Assembly: GCF_900292015.1 (NCBI RefSeq)
Contig: NZ_LR130759.1
Location: 3,968,001-4,032,000, forward strand
From: Mycobacterium basiliense
Lineage (GTDB): Bacteria > Actinomycetota > Actinomycetes > Mycobacteriales > Mycobacteriaceae
Direction of reading: 5' to 3'
Length of the DNA: 64,000 nucleotides
Part shown: positions 56,556 through 64,000 of the stretch, one piece after another
Layout: each line of letters opens with the position of its first letter
How positions within the stretch are numbered: position 1 is the stretch's first letter
Notes under the pieces: generated by a model
What the model saw: the letters and a program-made list of their open reading frames with translations, nothing else
Told to the model about the DNA's origin: nothing
The model's database searches: none
Translations under genes and position numbers: made by a program

Positions 56556-56574
56556 TACTGTATGGGTAACCATA
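56556..56574 (+). promoter_or_regulatory. TACTGTA-type operator, site 6
   Basis: ATTGCCTACTGTA (TACTGTA at 56556-56562) followed by TGGGTAACCATA. The left half and its flank equal site 3; the right half is weak. It lies between the divergent thioesterase and crotonase genes. A second inverted repeat, TTGCTA...TAGCAA (56523-56545), is next to it. Confidence 0.52.
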
Positions 56575-56594
56575 TCGGCAGAGAAAGGCCGGAT

Positions 56595-57422
56595 TTGACG
56601 GTGAGTCTCGAGGCCGACTCGGCCGGGGCCGAGGGTGCAGTGACATCGTGCCGGGACGGTGCGGTTCTGCGCATCACGCTCGATCGCCCTTCGCAGCGTA
56701 ACTCGTTGACCCAGAGGATGATAGAAACGTTGGTAGACACGCTCGCCGATGCTGCGACCGAGGACTCGTTGCGCGCAATTCTGATTCGTGGTGCCGGCGC
56801 AGACTTCTGCGCGGGAGCCGACTGGTTGGCCGCAAACAGCGCCGACGAGCGACGCCCGCGAGCCGGCGACCTGGTGCGGCGGATCCCGCACGCTGCCCAC
56901 CGCGTCATCGAGCTCATCCACGGCATTCACCTGCCAGTGGTCTGCAGCGTTCAAGGATGGGCTGTAGGCATCGGTTGCAACCTGGCGTTGGCCGCCGATT
57001 TCGCCGTGGCCACGCATGCAGCCGTGTTCTGGGAACCATTCGTGGACCGTGGGTTTAGCCCGGACTCGGGCTCCACCTGGCTGCTGCCCCGGCTGGTCGG
57101 TCTGGTTCGGGCCCGACGGATGCTCCTTCTCGGCGAGCGGGTACCCGCCACCCAGGCGGCCGACTGGGGATTGATTCATCAAACCGTCGACGCGGCGGCG
57201 CTCGACGATACCGTTGACGAGCTGTTGACCCGACTCGCCGCCGGGCCAACGGTGGCGCTCGGTCTGACCAAACAGGCCCTGAGCCTCGGTCAATATGCAA
57301 CGTTAAATCAATCGATGACCCAGGAGTTGTTCAACCTCGAACTATCTTGTCGAACCGGTGATTTCAAAGAAGGGCTCGCGGCCTTTCGCCAGCGACGGGC
57401 GGCAAAGTTCGAAGGCCGATGA
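56595..57422 (+). CDS. crotonase-family isomerase/hydratase (PaaG-like)
   Basis: About 275 residues. LDRPSQRNSLTQRM, oxyanion loop GADFCAGADWL, GWAVGIGCNLALAAD, and FVDRGFSPDSGSTWLLPRLVG. The hydratase glutamates are Asn and Phe, while the Asp of SPDSG matches the catalytic Asp of PaaG-type enoyl-CoA isomerases. The start is unclear: TTG 56595 and GTG 56601 both follow GAAAGG, while the ATG at 56562 lies inside the operator. First gene of a six-gene plus-strand operon; it ends in ATGA, overlapping the next crotonase. Confidence 0.82.
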   Translation: MTVSLEADSAGAEGAVTSCRDGAVLRITLDRPSQRNSLTQRMIETLVDTLADAATEDSLRAILIRGAGADFCAGADWLAANSADERRPRAGDLVRRIPHAAHRVIELIHGIHLPVVCSVQGWAVGIGCNLALAADFAVATHAAVFWEPFVDRGFSPDSGSTWLLPRLVGLVRARRMLLLGERVPATQAADWGLIHQTVDAAALDDTVDELLTRLAAGPTVALGLTKQALSLGQYATLNQSMTQELFNLELSCRTGDFKEGLAAFRQRRAAKFEGR

Positions 57423-58237
57423 GCATGCACGTCGAGTCGTTTGACACCATCGGCTACGAGGTCGACGGGCACACCGCCACCCTCACGTTGAATCGACCCG
57501 ATGCGCTCAACGCGCTAAGCCCGCAGATGATCACCGAGCTGCGCGCGGCCTACGACGAGGCTGAGAACGACGACAGGGTTTGGCTGCTCATCGTCACCGG
57601 TACCGGTCGGGCGTTCTGCACGGGTGCCGACGTAAAGGCCATACCCGGCGACGGCAAGGTCATCTACGAACGGCCCTATCTGTCGACCTATGAACAGTGG
57701 GAGGCCCCACAGGAGGGCACCCCCCCGTTTCGGAGCATGGCAAAACCGGTGTTGTCCGCCGTGAACGGGTTGTGCTGCGGCGCAGGTCTGGACTGGGTCA
57801 CCACATCAGATATTGTCATAGCGTCGGAGCGGGCGAGCTTCTTCGATCCCCACGTCAGCATCGGTCTGGTCGCCGGACGGGAGTTGGTCCGGCTGGCCCG
57901 GATACTGCCCCGCTCGGTCGCCCTGCGGATGGCATTAATGGGCAAGCACGAACGCATGAGCGTACAACGCGCCTTCGACCTCGGCCTGATCAGTGAAATA
58001 GTCGACCACGATCGGCTGCTGGAACGGGCGCACGAAATCGCAGAAATCGTCAATTCCAATGCTCCGCTAGCTGTTCGGGGTACCCGTCTGGCTATTCTCA
58101 AGGGCCGGGATCTGCCGCTGCACGAGGCCGAGATGCTCGCCGAGGCCTTTCGGGAGCGCGTGCTACGCACCGAGGACGCGGCGGAGGGACCCCGGGCCTT
58201 CGTCGAGAAACGGCCACCGGAGTGGCGATGTCAATGA
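57419..58237 (+). CDS. enoyl-CoA hydratase-like crotonase with non-canonical active site
   Basis: 272 residues. LNRPDALNALSPQM, GRAFCTGADVKAI, NGLCCGAGLDWVTTSD and FFDPHVSIGLVAGREL. Aligned to classical crotonase, the first Glu is Asp and the second is His. The FFDxHVSxGLV block is shared with the next gene, so the two are paralogues that may form a heteromer or act in succession. C-terminal EKRPPEWRC. Coupled by four-base overlaps at both ends. Confidence 0.84.
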   Translation: MSMHVESFDTIGYEVDGHTATLTLNRPDALNALSPQMITELRAAYDEAENDDRVWLLIVTGTGRAFCTGADVKAIPGDGKVIYERPYLSTYEQWEAPQEGTPPFRSMAKPVLSAVNGLCCGAGLDWVTTSDIVIASERASFFDPHVSIGLVAGRELVRLARILPRSVALRMALMGKHERMSVQRAFDLGLISEIVDHDRLLERAHEIAEIVNSNAPLAVRGTRLAILKGRDLPLHEAEMLAEAFRERVLRTEDAAEGPRAFVEKRPPEWRCQ

Positions 58238-59040
58238 GTGAGACTTCCGCCTTTGCGACCATCCAGCTCGATGTCGACCCCACCGACCACGTCGCCACCA
58301 TCACGCTGAACCGGCCCGAGCACCTCAACGCGTTCAACCGCGACATGTGTCTGGAAATAGCATCCGCCTGGAAGCTGGTCAAGCATGACGAATCGGTGCA
58401 CGCGGTCGTCCTGCGGGCGGCCGGCAGTCGGGCCTTCAGCGCCGGCCTCGATATCAAGACTCCTTACGGCCAGCCTGAAAATGTCTGGAACCATGAGGAC
58501 CCCGGCGAATCGCTGAGCCCGAAATGGCAGAAGATGTGGAAGCCAGTGGTGTGTGCTGTTCAGGGCATTTGCACCGCGGGCGCGTTCTACTTCATCAACG
58601 AGTCCGACGTGGTCATCTGCTCGACCGACGCGACGTTTTTCGACTCGCATGTTTCGGCGGGTCTGGTCTGTGCGTTGGAACCGGTCGGGCTGATGCGGCG
58701 TATCGGCCTGGGGGAAACGTTGCGCATCGCCCTGATGGGCAACGACGAGCGTATCGGCTCCAACACCGCATTGCGAATTGGCTTGGTGTCAGAAGTGGTT
58801 GAGCCAGAACGACTGTGGAATCGTGCGCACGAGCTCGCCGCGGCCATTGCCGCCAAGCCACCGTCGGCCACCCAGGGTACGGTCAAGGCGATCTGGGAGT
58901 CCCTGGACAAGCCCTACCGGGCGGCGTTGGAGCAGGGGCTCATCTACACCCGGCTGGGCAACCCGTTGGGCAAGACCGAACTGGCCGCTCGGCAGCACCC
59001 TGATAGCACCCATGCCCCTGGCGAGCCAAAGCTCCGCTGA
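58228..59040 (+). CDS. enoyl-CoA hydratase-like crotonase with non-canonical active site
   Basis: 270 residues from ATG 58228; ATG 58234 (ATGA overlap with the previous stop) is an equally good start. LNRPEHLNAFNRDM, GSRAFSAGLDIKTPYGQ, QGICTAGAFYFINESD, FFDSHVSAGLVCALEP. The first catalytic Glu is Tyr and the second His. Different oxyanion loop from its neighbour, so probably a different reaction. The C-terminal TRLGNPLGKTELAARQ replaces the usual EKRxP helix. The stop overlaps the next start by one base (TGATG). Confidence 0.83.
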   Translation: MSMSETSAFATIQLDVDPTDHVATITLNRPEHLNAFNRDMCLEIASAWKLVKHDESVHAVVLRAAGSRAFSAGLDIKTPYGQPENVWNHEDPGESLSPKWQKMWKPVVCAVQGICTAGAFYFINESDVVICSTDATFFDSHVSAGLVCALEPVGLMRRIGLGETLRIALMGNDERIGSNTALRIGLVSEVVEPERLWNRAHELAAAIAAKPPSATQGTVKAIWESLDKPYRAALEQGLIYTRLGNPLGKTELAARQHPDSTHAPGEPKLR

Positions 59041-60515
59041 TGTCGGCTCACCCACTGAGTCAACGCATCGACGATGCATTGGACCTACGGCCGCAGACAC
59101 CCGGCCTCGAGTACGACGGCCGGTGGCTTTCCTGGGGCGAGATCGGCGCCGCAGCGTGGCGCATCGCCGCGGTAGTCGCCGAACAGTTGCGCCCGGATGT
59201 CGGAATGCTGTTGCGCAACAGGCCCGGTCACGTTTCTGCTCTGCTTGGCGTGCTGCTGGCAGGCGGGACTGTGGTTACCATCAATCCCGCGCGGGGTGAT
59301 GCGCGCGCCAGGGCCGATGTTGCCGCGTTGGGACTCCCGCTGGTGATCGGCGAGACCGAGGACCTCGCCACGCTGGTAGCCTCCTCGGGCACCACGATGT
59401 CGATCTCTGGTGTTTGCGATCGGCCGGGTCGGCCGCGAGCAGAGCTTGCCGGACATACTCGATCCAACATCGCCGTTCGGATGTTGACCAGCGGCACCAC
59501 GGGTGCAGCCAAACGCGTCGACCTGAGCTACGACATGCTGGCCCGCAGCGTCATGGGGCCCGCACCGGAGAGCGCTCAGAGGCCCACGAAACCACCACGG
59601 GGCGTCGCGATCATCAACTCTCCGCTGGTGCACATCGGCGGCGTATTTCGGGTACTGCAATGCGTCACCCAAGCACGATCTTTTGTGCTGCTGGAACGAT
59701 TCGAACTCGATACCTGGGTAGCCGCAGTACGCAGACACCGACCTCGAACGGTATCGCTGGTGCCGGCCGCTTTACGGACCGTGTTGCGCTCCGATCTCAC
59801 CCGAGCCGACCTGGCTGGCATTCGAGCGGTCACCTGCGGCACCGCGCCACTATCGGCAGATGACGCCGACGCCTTTGCCGAAAAGTATGGAATACCCGTC
59901 TTGACATCCTATGCGGCGACAGAATTCGGCGGCGGAGTCGCCGGGTGGAATCTTGCCGACTTCCAGCAGCACTGGTCAACCAAACGCGGCAGCGTCGGCC
60001 GGGCCAACCCCGGCACCCAACTTCGGGTGGTCGATAGTGAGGGCGCCTCGCTGGGTCGGGATCGGGTCGGTCTGCTCGAAGTCAAGCCAGGACAGCTGGG
60101 CCCCGAGGCGCAGTGGATGCGAACCACCGACCTGGCGCGCATCGACGAGGACGGTTTTGTCTGGATCGTCGGTCGGGCCGATCAAGCGATCATTCGGGGC
60201 GGGTTCAAGGTCATGCCCGATGACGTCCGCACGGCGCTAGAAACTCATCCGGCTGTGGCCGGCGCGGCGGTGGTTGGCCGTCACGACGAGCGGCTGGGCG
60301 AAACACCGGTGGCGATGGTGGAACTTCGGGAGTCCACCTTCGCCGACGCGACCGAGCTCATGGTGTATCTACGGACCCGCCTGGCCGGCTACGAGATCCC
60401 CACCGCGATTGCGATCGTCGCTGCGATCCCTCGAACCGACTCGGGCAAGCCGGATCTGGGGGCGATCGCACGCTACTTCAGTGCAGCGGCGGTCGACGGT
60501 GACCATGCCCGCTAA
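59040..60515 (+). CDS. AMP-binding acyl-CoA synthetase, atypical P-loop
   Basis: 491 residues of the ANL family. The P-loop is TSGTTGAAKRVDLSY, with AAK in place of xPKG, which is unusual; the Lys is kept. A5 reads SYAATEFGGGVAG, A7-A8 TTDLARIDEDGFVWIVGRADQ and IIRGGFKVMPDDVR, and the C-terminal catalytic Lys is in PRTDSGKPDL. Likely an active ligase or possibly an adenylate-only enzyme. First of three adenylating enzymes in a row in this operon, implying more than one acid intermediate. Confidence 0.83.
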   Translation: MSAHPLSQRIDDALDLRPQTPGLEYDGRWLSWGEIGAAAWRIAAVVAEQLRPDVGMLLRNRPGHVSALLGVLLAGGTVVTINPARGDARARADVAALGLPLVIGETEDLATLVASSGTTMSISGVCDRPGRPRAELAGHTRSNIAVRMLTSGTTGAAKRVDLSYDMLARSVMGPAPESAQRPTKPPRGVAIINSPLVHIGGVFRVLQCVTQARSFVLLERFELDTWVAAVRRHRPRTVSLVPAALRTVLRSDLTRADLAGIRAVTCGTAPLSADDADAFAEKYGIPVLTSYAATEFGGGVAGWNLADFQQHWSTKRGSVGRANPGTQLRVVDSEGASLGRDRVGLLEVKPGQLGPEAQWMRTTDLARIDEDGFVWIVGRADQAIIRGGFKVMPDDVRTALETHPAVAGAAVVGRHDERLGETPVAMVELRESTFADATELMVYLRTRLAGYEIPTAIAIVAAIPRTDSGKPDLGAIARYFSAAAVDGDHAR

Positions 60516-62106
60516 CTCGCCCACGCTCCCGGAGGTGCTACGCGGCCAAGTCCGTACGCGACCAGACCATCCGCTGCTGATTAGCGACGATGAACGCATC
60601 AGCTACGCCGAGGCCGATCGGCGTTCAGCGAAGCTCGCCCGTGGTCTGATCGCGCTGGGCGCCGGGAAGGGCACCCATGTCGGCCTGCTCCATCCGAACG
60701 GCGCCGAGTTTGTGGTGGGGATGCTGGCTGCGGCCCGACTCGGAGCGGTGGTCATTGCCATTTCCACGTTCGTCACCGCCCGCGAGTTGCGCCAACAGCT
60801 GGTCGATAGCGACGTCCAGATCCTGTTGTGCGCGGCATCGTTCCGCTCACACGACTATGTACAAACGCTGGCCCAGATACTTGCCGATGTCCAGTTCGAG
60901 GGCGAGGGCCCGCTCCTCTCGAGCGCCGTACCCCAGCTACGCCACATCGGGATCGGCGATGACGCCGGCGCGACGCGGGGGGTCCGCGACATCGAACAGA
61001 TGTACCGGGTCGCCGACACGGTCGATCCCGTGCTCCTGCGCGCGTTTGAGGACGATGTCAACGGCTGTGACCCATTGGCCATCGTTTACACTTCGGGCTC
61101 CACAAACGCCCCCAAGGGAGTGGTGCATACCCATGCCGGCCTGCTTGGACATCAGCAGAACCTCAACATGATTCGGCGTTTGACCGCCGAAGACAAGCTG
61201 TTCTGCAATTCGCCGTTTTTCTGGATCGGCGGCTTCGCGTTCGGGCTGCTAGCCACGCTGGTTGCTGGTTCGACGCTGGTGTGTTCCAACGCGAGCGCAG
61301 CCGAGGCGACACTTGATCTACTGGAAGCCGAAAAGCCGACGATCACTAACGGTTTCGTGGCTGGGATCGCGCATCTGGCCAATCATCCCAGCTACCCGGA
61401 ACGGAACTTTTCGTCGGCGCGCCGGGGCAACCTGTATCCGATCATGGCACCCGACACACGACCGGCCGATCCGCGGCTGCGGCACAACATGCTCGGCATG
61501 ACCGAAGCGGGCAGCGTCGTACTGCTCAGCGGAGACGAAACTGACCAGCCGGAGAGTCGACGCGGGTCGTTTGGAAAGCCCGCACCCGAATTCGACACCA
61601 TGATCGTCGAGCCCGACACCGCCCGGGTTGTCGGCGTCGGCGAGACCGGCGAGCTTTGGATCCACGGACCGTTCGTAATGCAGGGCTACTACAAGCGCTG
61701 CCGCGAAGAGGTCTTCGACGCCAATGGCTGGTTCCACACCGGTGATTTGGTGCGCGCCGACGACGACGGCTTTTTCTATTTCGTCGGCCGGCGCGGCTCG
61801 ATGATCAAGACGGCAGGCGCCAACGTATCGGCCACCGAAGTCGAAACCGCGATCGCCGGGCTCGGCCTGGAGGCGCACGTCGTGGGGCTCCCCGATGCTC
61901 GGCGCGGGGCGCTGGTGGCCGCGGTCATCATCCTGCCCGACGGTGTCGACAGACTCGACGAAACGGTGCTGCGCGAGCGCCTCAAAAGCGAGTTGTCCGC
62001 CTATAAGATCCCCAAACGCTTTGCCGCTCTGCCACGTACCGAGCTCCCGCTCCTGGCCAGCGGCAAAATCGATACACAACAATTGAAGACTCTGTTCGAT
62101 GGTTGA
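60505..62106 (+). CDS. acyl-CoA synthetase (AMP-binding)
   Basis: 533 residues from ATG 60505 (GTG 60499 is an alternative), overlapping the previous gene by 11 bases. P-loop YTSGSTNAPKGVVHTH, A5 NMLGMTEAGSV, A7-A8 TGDLVRADDDGFFYFVGRRGS and KTAGANVSATEVE, C-terminal Lys in PLLASGKIDTQQL. FWIGGFAFGLLATLVAG forms the hydrophobic acyl-pocket helix. It is similar in layout to the next gene, so the two are tandem paralogues with perhaps different substrates. Confidence 0.85.
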   Translation: MPANSPTLPEVLRGQVRTRPDHPLLISDDERISYAEADRRSAKLARGLIALGAGKGTHVGLLHPNGAEFVVGMLAAARLGAVVIAISTFVTARELRQQLVDSDVQILLCAASFRSHDYVQTLAQILADVQFEGEGPLLSSAVPQLRHIGIGDDAGATRGVRDIEQMYRVADTVDPVLLRAFEDDVNGCDPLAIVYTSGSTNAPKGVVHTHAGLLGHQQNLNMIRRLTAEDKLFCNSPFFWIGGFAFGLLATLVAGSTLVCSNASAAEATLDLLEAEKPTITNGFVAGIAHLANHPSYPERNFSSARRGNLYPIMAPDTRPADPRLRHNMLGMTEAGSVVLLSGDETDQPESRRGSFGKPAPEFDTMIVEPDTARVVGVGETGELWIHGPFVMQGYYKRCREEVFDANGWFHTGDLVRADDDGFFYFVGRRGSMIKTAGANVSATEVETAIAGLGLEAHVVGLPDARRGALVAAVIILPDGVDRLDETVLRERLKSELSAYKIPKRFAALPRTELPLLASGKIDTQQLKTLFDG

Positions 62107-63634
62107 GCTCGTACGAACCATTGACGGTTTGGTGCGGTTTCGCGCCGCCACCGACGGCACCAATCCCATGGTGATCGATCCGAATTCTCGGATCAGCTAT
62201 CGCGAACTCGAAAAGACGACAGCCGATTTAGCCGCAACGCTGGTGGCTGCCGGCGTCTGTAAGGGCAGCCGCGTCGGTCTGATCATGCCCAACTGCACCC
62301 GCTGGGTGCAGATCGCCATCGCGGTGACACGCATCGGTGCGATTTTGGTTCCGCTAAGCACGCTGTTGCGTGCCAGCGAGCTGCTCACCCAGCTGCGCAC
62401 CGCAGCGGTGCAGTTCTTGGTGAGCGTGCCGGAGTTCCGCGGCCACTGTTACCTCGATGAGCTCGATGCGATGCCGCGATCCGAACTTCCAGCCTTGCAG
62501 CAGGTTTGGACAGCTGACCGGCTCACCGCCACCGATCCCGGCGTTCGGTACCGGCGGATGGTTGCGCCGATGGCCGAGACGGTCACTGCCGCGGACCCGT
62601 TCGTCATCATGTTCACTTCTGGCAGCAGCGGAGCACCGAAGGGAGTCGTGCACTCCCACGGCAGCGCATTGGGTGCGGTGCGATCGGGACTGCACGCCCG
62701 CTGCATCACCTCTGCCACCCGTCTGTATCTGCCGATGCCCTTTTTCTGGGTGGGCGGCTTGGGCGGCGGGATCCTGTCAGTTCTGTCGGCCGGCGCCACG
62801 CTGGTGACCGAGGAAAGCCCGCGGCCCGACACCACCCTGCGCCTGCTGGAAGCCGAGCGGGTCACGCTATTTCGCGGCTGGCCCGATCAGGCCGAAACAC
62901 TGGCCCGACACCCGGGCAGAGCCAATGTAGACCTCTCGGCCCTCCGGCCCGGCAGCTTGGACGCCCTGCTGCCATCCGAGCTGCGGGCTCGGCCGGGGGC
63001 GCGGGCCACGCTGTTCGGCATGACGGAGGCATTCGGACCGTACTGCGGCTACGCGGCAGACACCGACCTGCCACGGTCCGCATGGGGTAGTTGCGGAAAG
63101 CCATTTCCCGGCGTGGAAGTCCGCATCGTAGGGAAGGACACGGGCGTGGGGGTGCCAGCGGGAACCGTTGGCATGATCCAAATCCGGGGTCCGCACACGT
63201 TGCGCGGCATCTACGGCCGAAGCCGCGAAGACGTGTTCACCGCCGACGGCTTCTACCCCACCGGCGACCTCGGCCACCTGGACCGGGACGGCTACCTGTT
63301 CTACCACGGCAGGTCCGACGACATGTTCAAAGTCAGCGGGGCCAGCGTCTACCCAGGCGAGGTGGAACGTGCCTTGCGGACCATTGACGGCGTCGACGGC
63401 GCCTTCGTCACCAACGTGTCCAGCGCTCGAGGAGAAGAGGTGGGAGCGGCGGTCGTGTGCCCAAGACGCGCGTTGACCGTCGAAAGCCTGACCACTGCCA
63501 GCCGCCAACTGCTGAGCGCATTCAAGGTGCCGACGGTGTGGCTGCTGTTGGATTCCGACGACGACATTCCGCGCGGTTCTACCGGCAAGGTTGATACCCG
63601 GCGCCTTCGAGAAATGCTGGCCGACGCATCATGA
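62099..63634 (+). CDS. acyl-CoA synthetase (AMP-binding)
   Basis: 511 residues, overlapping the preceding gene by eight bases. P-loop FTSGSSGAPKGVVHSHG, pocket helix FFWVGGLGGGILSVLSAG, A5 TLFGMTEAFGPYCG, A7-A8 TGDLGHLDRDGYLFYHGRSDD and KVSGASVYPGEVE, C-terminal Lys in RGSTGKVDTRRL. Last gene of the operon from 56595. The clustering of three ligases with three crotonases, and no thiolase, is a notable composition. Confidence 0.86.
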   Translation: MVELVRTIDGLVRFRAATDGTNPMVIDPNSRISYRELEKTTADLAATLVAAGVCKGSRVGLIMPNCTRWVQIAIAVTRIGAILVPLSTLLRASELLTQLRTAAVQFLVSVPEFRGHCYLDELDAMPRSELPALQQVWTADRLTATDPGVRYRRMVAPMAETVTAADPFVIMFTSGSSGAPKGVVHSHGSALGAVRSGLHARCITSATRLYLPMPFFWVGGLGGGILSVLSAGATLVTEESPRPDTTLRLLEAERVTLFRGWPDQAETLARHPGRANVDLSALRPGSLDALLPSELRARPGARATLFGMTEAFGPYCGYAADTDLPRSAWGSCGKPFPGVEVRIVGKDTGVGVPAGTVGMIQIRGPHTLRGIYGRSREDVFTADGFYPTGDLGHLDRDGYLFYHGRSDDMFKVSGASVYPGEVERALRTIDGVDGAFVTNVSSARGEEVGAAVVCPRRALTVESLTTASRQLLSAFKVPTVWLLLDSDDDIPRGSTGKVDTRRLREMLADAS

Positions 63635-63964
63635 CGGTCTGTGCGTCACCGATCCCGGTGGGAAATCGCTCGAGGTTGTCGCGGGTGCGCCCGCTTCGAA
63701 TCGATCACCAAACGGTCTCTCAGAACACCCACGGTACCCGCATGCTTTGTTGACAATGCAATTAGTTGACCTGGCGTGGAGCGCCATTGTAAAAGGTTTT
63801 TACATCGCGAAGATCATTGATAACGGTTCGATCACAGTTCCGGGATGCGGCGCTATGAAGATATCCATTTGGATGCTATAGCTATAGCCACAGATCTGCT
63901 TGTACTTTCACTACCGTCACGATTCGTTCATCACTTCAACGCGCGCAAAATGAGGGGATTCGCC
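63635..63964. other. intergenic region upstream of a PE gene
   Basis: 330 bases, more AT-rich than the surroundings towards its right end. It holds a TTGACA box (63750-63755), the palindrome TGTAAAA-GGT-TTTTACA (63788-63804), and an AATGAGGGG RBS just before 63965. No ORF looks real. It probably contains the promoter and an operator for the PE gene. Confidence 0.4.
63788..63804 (+). promoter_or_regulatory. palindrome TGTAAAA-GGT-TTTTACA
   Basis: Perfect 7-3-7 inverted repeat 160 bases before a PE-gene start and just downstream of a TTGACC box (63766-63771). Size suits a dimeric repressor; it could equally be a weak hairpin. No second copy was found in the window. Confidence 0.4.
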
Positions 63965-64000
63965 ATGTCATTTTTATTTGCACGGCCCGAAATCCAAGCA
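63965..64000 (+). CDS. PE-family-like protein (3' cut off by window edge)
   Basis: Only twelve codons are present (SFLFARPEIQA after the start Met). The S-F-x-x-A-x-P-E pattern is the standard beginning of PE proteins, and a GAGGGG RBS lies at the right distance. Whether it is plain PE, PE_PGRS or a PE with another C-terminal domain cannot be told. The Arg before Pro-Glu is less common than Ala or Val. Confidence 0.6.
   Translation, partial: MSFLFARPEIQA

Overview
The window looks like a chromosomal segment of a slow-growing Mycobacterium related to the M. tuberculosis, M. kansasii and M. marinum group. The evidence is the high GC content, three full-length PE_PGRS genes plus the start of another PE-type gene at the right edge, and the density of acyl-CoA synthetases (FadD), acyl-CoA dehydrogenases (FadE), crotonases, cytochromes P450, F420/LLM oxidoreductases and TIGR00027-type SAM methyltransferases. 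There are also two sets of genes recalled from M. tuberculosis (Rv3784 to Rv3787c-like and Rv1364c/Rv1363c/Rv1362c-like). I saw no tRNA, rRNA, CRISPR array or insertion sequence. Homologies were judged by reading the translations; no database search was run.

Layout. (1) 1-8135: a GntR/FadR regulator (5' partial) and an SDR, then an LLM oxidoreductase divergent from a tightly coupled operon of four acyl-CoA dehydrogenases and one acyl-CoA synthetase. (2) 8298-13901: an Rv3784-3787c-like block, consisting of a sugar-nucleotide epimerase, an unknown protein, a glycosyltransferase fused to an M23-like domain, and two SAM methyltransferases. (3) 14030-18951: a serine hydrolase, a small secreted ricin-type lectin, a TetR regulator fused to a hotdog thioesterase domain, and an amidohydrolase; the last two share a near-identical palindrome. 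(4) 19464-25518: an Rv1364c-like sigma-factor regulator (PAS, phosphatase, kinase, STAS) and two Mce-associated membrane proteins, with a pair of acyl-CoA dehydrogenase genes inserted between them. (5) 25734-40290: three P450s, an alcohol dehydrogenase, three SDR/CMD-type enzymes, two LLM oxidoreductases, a carboxyltransferase, a hydrolase, a scrambled SnoaL-like gene and a FadD19-like CoA ligase. (6) 40505-46186: three PE_PGRS genes. (7) 46416-63634: an acyl-CoA dehydrogenase pair, two amidohydrolases, four CoA ligases, five crotonases, a thioesterase, a TetR regulator and a decayed DapA-family gene.

How it fits together. Regions 5 and 7 read as one large beta-oxidation-like gene cluster for a cyclic or branched acid (steroid- or terpenoid-like), now split by the PE_PGRS block. 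The main new observation is a repeated operator-like sequence, TACTGTA followed after five bases by an imperfect inverted half. I found it at six intergenic positions (31293, 37185, 38990, 53246, 53948, 56556), in front of nearly every transcription unit of regions 5 and 7. This predicts a single local regulon, with the TetR gene at 54091 as the best candidate regulator because it lies between two of the sites. The cluster has no thiolase, while it does have CoA ligases, FadE heteromers, atypical crotonases, amidohydrolase-2 proteins and a relic aldolase. This suggests that carbon chains are cut by a non-thiolytic step. Two other probable regulatory pairs are the TetR-hotdog palindrome (16599 and 17693) and an AT-rich 18-mer shared by the units at 2401 and 25734.
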